Shown: positions 59,987 to 64,000 of the stretch, piece by piece
Numbering within the stretch: position 1 is the first letter of the stretch
Layout: each line of letters starts with the position of its first letter
NCBI GenBank assembly: GCA_036186865.1
Contig: AP025041.1
Span: 981,968-1,045,967 of the forward strand
DNA from: Eustoma russellianum
Taxonomy: Eukaryota; Streptophyta; Magnoliopsida; Gentianales; Gentianaceae
Reading direction: 5' to 3'
Length of the DNA: 64,000 nt
Notes under the pieces: generated by a model
Database searches by the model: none
What the model was told of the DNA's origin: nothing
The model's input: the letters and a program-made list of their open reading frames with translations, nothing else
Program-made: the position numbers and the translations under genes

Positions 59987-60167
59987 CAAATGAGATCACC
60001 TAACCCCCTCCCCGTGACCCCTTCCGCGACCGTCCGACACGTGGCAGCGGGATGGGGTGGTGAGGCTGGATGCGGGTGACCCTCACCCAGCCTCACAACC
60101 CCCCTGCTGCCACGTGTCGGGCGGTCGCGGAGGGGGTCACGGGGAGGGGGTCAGGAGATCCAGATCC
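59987..60167. mobile_element. Foldback MITE, Mutator-like, copy E
   Basis: A 181-bp, almost perfect hairpin (GACACGTGGCAGC and GCTGCCACGTGTC; GTGACCCC and GGGGTCAC). It lies between perfect 9-bp duplications ATAATCATG (59978-59986 and 60168-60176). It is the best preserved palindrome of the five and lies about 0.44 kb upstream of the PHT1 promoter elements. Confidence 0.9.
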
Positions 60168-60604
60168 ATAATCATGAGGTTAGATTTGTTCCAGAGTTAA
60201 AAGAGTTTGATTTTGGGGACACGCACAGTGTGAATGTTCATCTATTGTTTTTGCGAGGAATATCTTGTGCAGATCAATATTGCGTAAGATCTCACCTAAT
60301 ATAAGAGGTCGCTGAGCTTCTGATTTGAATCCTCGATACATGTTTCTTTGGACTGAGACGGTGGAGCCCCGAGGTGATGGATTTCAACTTTTGCTCCAAG
60401 TATAACTATGAGGTGTAGTTGTCCTCTTTTTCTTATTATATTTTTAAAAGAAAAGAAAAATAACAGAACTTAAAAAAAAAAAAGACAAGACCGCATGATT
60501 CCAACATGTGTAGAAGGCAGATGTTATAAACGGAGGAGTGGAGAAAAGCAACGATGTATAAAAGATGTTGACTAAAGAGTCAGGTGGAAGCAGAAACACA
60601 AGAA

Positions 60605-60612
60605 GAATATAC
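60605..60612 (+). promoter_or_regulatory. P1BS (PHR1-binding) site
   Basis: GAATATAC fits GNATATNC, the binding site of PHR1-type MYB factors that switch on phosphate-starvation genes. It lies 50 bp before the TATA box of the PHT1 gene, where such sites often occur in PHT1 promoters. Confidence 0.75.
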
Positions 60613-60661
60613 CATGGGAGATCCTCTAGAAACCCATACACCACACGACGACGTAATGCCC

Positions 60662-60669
60662 TATAAATA
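60662..60669 (+). promoter_or_regulatory. TATA box of PHT1 gene
   Basis: TATAAATA in CCCTATAAATACACC, followed by a C/T- and A-rich leader with no strong reading frame, as in many plant leaders. Transcription would begin at about 60690-60700. Confidence 0.7.
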
Positions 60670-60689
60670 CACCTGGTTTTCTTGGAACT

Positions 60690-62912
60690 CAAACTCATCC
60701 CAAAAACCCAACCATCTTTGTTGATTCTTGCCTCAACACTTTCACTTCTCCCACTTTCTTCTTTACAAATCAACCCAATTCTTTCATCTCCTATCTACCG
60801 CAAAAGAACAACAGGTCAGTGTCGCATTACATGTTTCATTTGTCTCTTTCGTTTAAGGACATGTTATTGTCTTGCTTCCACATAAAAGGTCAGAATTATA
60901 TATGCGTGTACACACACACACATTACAAACTGTAATTATGAAGATCATTTATATACGTAAATGTCATGTGCACAATTAACTCATTTTTGTTGGTGAATTC
61001 TTACCTCGTGTATGTGTGTATGTGTATATTATTGTTCCTTTTAGTCGTTTGTGTGGTTGCATGCAGAGGTGGCGGCTTCTTTAGGCTTTTGGGGTGGTGT
61101 ATTTGACAAGTATAGAAGGGATATATTTGATATCTTTGTTTTAGTCTGTTTCGATTCCGTTTACTCGTCATTTTTAACCATCTTTCAAGACATTTTCGAG
61201 GTGCCTGAGTGTCCTCCGATGCTATTTCTCTCTATTTGCTTCTTTACCTTTTCCAAATTTTGGGTTCCGAACATATCTCAGGGATGTTTGTGACTAAATT
61301 TTTGTGGCCTGAAAAGCCCGATTCGGCATGGCCTTTGAGGTTTTTACGGTTAAAAAATTAGAAGCATTGTTTATAGACTCACGGGATTTATCTGAATGTG
61401 TGTATGTGCGGTTTTTTTTTTTTTTTTTTTTTTTTTGTTTTTACTTTCATACGTGAGGGAACGGATATTTGAGGAAGTGTGTAATTGGGTAATTATCTTA
61501 GAAAAGATGAAGAGATATGAACACCAAACAAGATAAAACGAAAATTGCATGAAATATAGAAAGCCGAGACACAACGAATGTTGCTGTCCTTAAAGTTAAA
61601 ATGTTTCCACCACGAGCGAGGTGAACTACTTGGCACAAGCCTCCCAGGATATAACGGTTTCTTCCTTTCGTTCGCTCTACGAGAAGAAGATGAACTTGCA
61701 ATGTAGAAGTGTTGAAAGTAGAAGAGAATGAGGAAGAAGATTGCTGAAATTTCTGCACTTAGTTTTTGCAAGAGATTTTCTATATGTTTATAAGATAGTC
61801 AAGCCTTGTATATATAGGCTTTAGGATAAAAGAAAAACATGGTTTGAAACAAGTCTCAGCAGTTTTCAGACCCACTGAGTCAGTTGATTAACGTTCACTT
61901 TTGAAGGGAGATGATTCTTGGATCAAAAGATGCAACTCAGCATGAAAGGTTCTGTTCGTTGGCGCATCGATCGATCGATATCACTTCGATCGATCGATGT
62001 GATCGATCCAAAGATGCAACTCAGCATCGATCGATCGATGTCACATAGATCGATCGATGTGATCGATCTATGTTGGACAGAAAGCTTCCAGTATTGCAAC
62101 ACAGATCGATCGATGTGCTTTACATTGATCGATCCAAGTCCTCCAGAACACTTAACTTTATTCCAACTTTCACTTGGTTCGATCCAACTCTTACTTGGAT
62201 CGATCCAAGTGATATTCTCAAAGTTAAAAGTGTTCAAATCATTCACCAAACTCCCAAACAACATTACACATGCTTCTATATAAGTTTGGAACATATTTTA
62301 AAAGTATTTTAACATACTTTTTCCAGCAAATTATTCTTTTATATATTTCACATTGCAGTAAAAAATATTCCTCATTCCAAATAAACAAACAAGCATGTGC
62401 GTCTCTCTCTATATATCCCCAATAAGACACATATGCTTCATGCATCATTGTGTGTTTCTTAAGTAACTGGTAAGGTTCAGGGAAAAAATAGCGACGGTCG
62501 AGGAAATTGGGTTGTGTGATCATTTTCCTTTAAAATAAAATATCTTACTCAGAGTCGACAGACGCAATCTTCATTATACACGTTTACCTCTTTAATTTCT
62601 AAGTTGGTTCTCTTTAACCCAAACATTATGGATTAAATTGAGATGGTTTTGGAAAGTAAATTATAACAACTGCATTTGTGGCTGTATTTTCTATTGATGA
62701 ACTTTGTTATGATAAATGAGGGTAATATTTTAACAGTAAAAATGATATTATATTTCAGTGGCCATTGACATGATTAGGAAACGTTCTTTCTGCCCCAGTT
62801 TTTTCTTGATTGATGATCAAGTAGGTTCTTTGTCCCTCCGACTATTGTTAATAAAATATCTTTTGCAGCTATAAATTGGAGGCAAAAAGTAAAACAGAAA
62901 AGGCAGAACAAA
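60690..62912 (+). other. PHT1 5' leader with probable 2-kb intron
   Basis: A leader exon from about 60690 to 60814 ends ACAACAG/GTCAGT, a good splice donor. The acceptor TTTTGCAG at 62861-62868 lies 44 bp before the ATG. The implied intron is about 2054 bp. It contains an LTR-like stretch and clusters of ATCGATCGAT. PHT1 genes commonly have introns in the 5' untranslated region, but this one is deduced only from splice signals. Confidence 0.55.
61450..62260 (-). repeat. LTR-like sequence with GATC-rich clusters
   Basis: On the minus strand there is a TATATATACAAGG TATA-like region near 61810 and TATCCTGGGAGGC near 61645, both typical of copia LTR and leader sequence. At 61960-62200 the plus strand carries at least six ATCGATCGAT or GATCGATC clusters, and AAGATGCAACTCAGCAT occurs twice (about 61927 and 62013). 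Its boundaries were not resolved. Confidence 0.45.
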
Positions 62913-64000
62913 ATGGCAAGGGATCATCTGAAGGTTCTTAGTGCACTTGATTCAGCAAAAACACAATGGTACCACTTTACAGCAATTATCATCGCTGGAA
63001 TGGGCTTCTTCACCGATGCATATGATCTCTTTTGCATATCCCTAGTCACCAAGATGCTCGGTCGCATCTATTATCACGAAGAAGGATCTCATAAACCAGG
63101 GACTCTGCCACCTAACGTGTCTGCTGCCGTCAATGGAGTTGCCCTATGTGGAACTCTTGCCGGCCAGCTATTTTTTGGTTGGTTAGGAGACAAGCTGGGA
63201 AGGAAAAAGGTTTATGGGATCACCCTCATGCTCATGTGCCTATGCTCTATTGCCTCAGGACTTTCTTTCAGCCACGATGCGACATCAGTTATGAGTACAC
63301 TCTGTTTCTTCCGTTTTTGGCTTGGTTTTGGCATTGGCGGAGATTACCCTTTGTCAGCTACAATCATGTCTGAATATGCTAACAAGAAGACTCGTGGAAC
63401 GTTCATAGCAGCTGTCTTTGCAATGCAAGGATTTGGGATTTTATCAGGTAAAGATCAATGTCGTGATTTTCTCTGATCATTTACATATACGTGTGCATGT
63501 GTCTGAAATCTTACTCTTGTTTTATGCTATAGTTGTTCTAACAACCTTGTGTATTTGATAGACTAATGTGAGCTTTGTTGTTTGGCAGGTGGGATTTTTG
63601 CTATGATTATTTCAGCAGCATTTGATGTCAGGTTTCCTGCGCCAGCTTATCAAGTGGATCCAATTGCTTCAACTATTCCTCAGGCAGATTATGTGTGGAG
63701 GATAATTTTGATGGCTGGATCATTACCAGCAATCCTTACCTACTACTGGCGGATGAAGATGCCAGAAACTGCTCGTTACACTGCCCTTGTTGCAAAGAAT
63801 TTTCAACAGGCTAATGCGGATATGTCCAAAGTGTTGAATGTTGATCTTGAAGCCGAAACACAAAAAGCGGAGAGAAAAGTCGAGAAATCAGGCGACTCAT
63901 TTGGTATATTCTCAAAGCAATTTGCTCGTCGACATGGACTTCATTTGCTTGGCACCACAACAACATGGTTCTTGCTTGATATAGCATTCTACAGCCAGAA
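62913..64000 (+). CDS. PHT1-family phosphate/H+ symporter (partial, runs off window)
   Basis: A plasma-membrane high-affinity phosphate transporter of the major facilitator superfamily. The first coding exon is 62913-63447 (start MARDHLKVLSALDSAKTQWY), the intron 63448-63588 (141 bp, GTAAAG...GGCAG), and the second exon runs from 63589 past 64000. Visible membrane segments are at residues of about 21-47, 70-90, 100-118, 126-148 and 160-180, with more in exon 2. The family signature GGDYPLSATIMSE is at residues 142-154. GDKLGRKK between segments 2 and 3 is the conserved MFS loop. MPETARYTALV opens the central cytoplasmic loop. About 315 of roughly 530 residues are in the window and the frame is clean. 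A P1BS site and TATA box lie about 2.3 kb upstream of the ATG across a probable leader intron. Which PHT1 member it is cannot be told; an intron at this point is seen in only part of the family. Confidence 0.95.

Noticed and set aside
60682..60885. 67-codon plus-strand frame as a secreted peptide gene
   Set aside because: It lies in the PHT1 leader and crosses the likely splice donor at 60815; no family match.

Overview
This is AT-rich plant nuclear DNA with spliced genes of plant-specific families (LONESOME HIGHWAY-type bHLH, plant CDT1, group IX ERFs, a PHT1 phosphate transporter) embedded in a dense, repeatedly nested mixture of transposable elements. The gene set and the SINEs with (TTG)n tails suggest a eudicot, probably an asterid; the family cannot be fixed from this window alone. 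Intron positions below were read by eye from GT/AG sites, reading phase and protein-family resemblance.

Layout. 1.9-7.6 kb, minus strand: a class 3 lipase pseudogene with frameshifts, a lost nucleophile serine, a hAT MITE inside an exon and a solo LTR in an intron. 9.4-16.9 kb, minus: an LHW-like bHLH gene whose small exons are clean but whose one large exon is frameshifted; an intron holds a Stowaway MITE and a U6 snRNA pseudogene. 19.8-21.3 kb: a Stowaway MITE split by a 1355-bp element with near-identical 117-bp terminal inverted repeats that carries a 5' piece of the RPL35 gene. 26.6-29.3 kb, minus: an intact seven-exon CDT1 gene with an E2F-type promoter cluster and a 10-N assembly gap. 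31.4 kb (minus) and 53.2 kb (plus): two group IX ERF genes, one small EDLL-type and one ERF1-type with a homopolymer frameshift. 35.2-37.2 kb: an internally deleted copia element. 42.0-47.6 kb: a full-length, very young copia element. 56.7-57.5 kb: a TRIM element carrying a tandem array. 60.6-64.0 kb, plus: a PHT1 gene running off the window, with a P1BS site, TATA box and a probable 2-kb leader intron that contains retrotransposon-like sequence.

Repeats make up much of the remainder. Five copies of one 181-184 bp foldback MITE with 9-bp target duplications are scattered across the window. There are two hAT-type MITEs with 8-bp duplications, at least three SINE families (one copy with a 17-bp and one with a 14-bp target duplication), three Stowaway-type MITEs, TRIM and gypsy-like solo LTRs, and several (AT)n tracts.

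The genes do not form an operon-like system. Two functional links are visible: the P1BS element suits phosphate-starvation control of PHT1, and the E2F sites suit S-phase control of CDT1. The ERF pair may be an old tandem ERF cluster pushed apart by transposons. Nothing here looks like a wholly new molecular system; the RPL35-carrying TIR element and the foldback MITE family are the most novel-looking items. One caution applies throughout: the two LTRs of the young copia element differ only by three homopolymer-length indels, so some single-base frameshifts in this assembly could be sequence errors.
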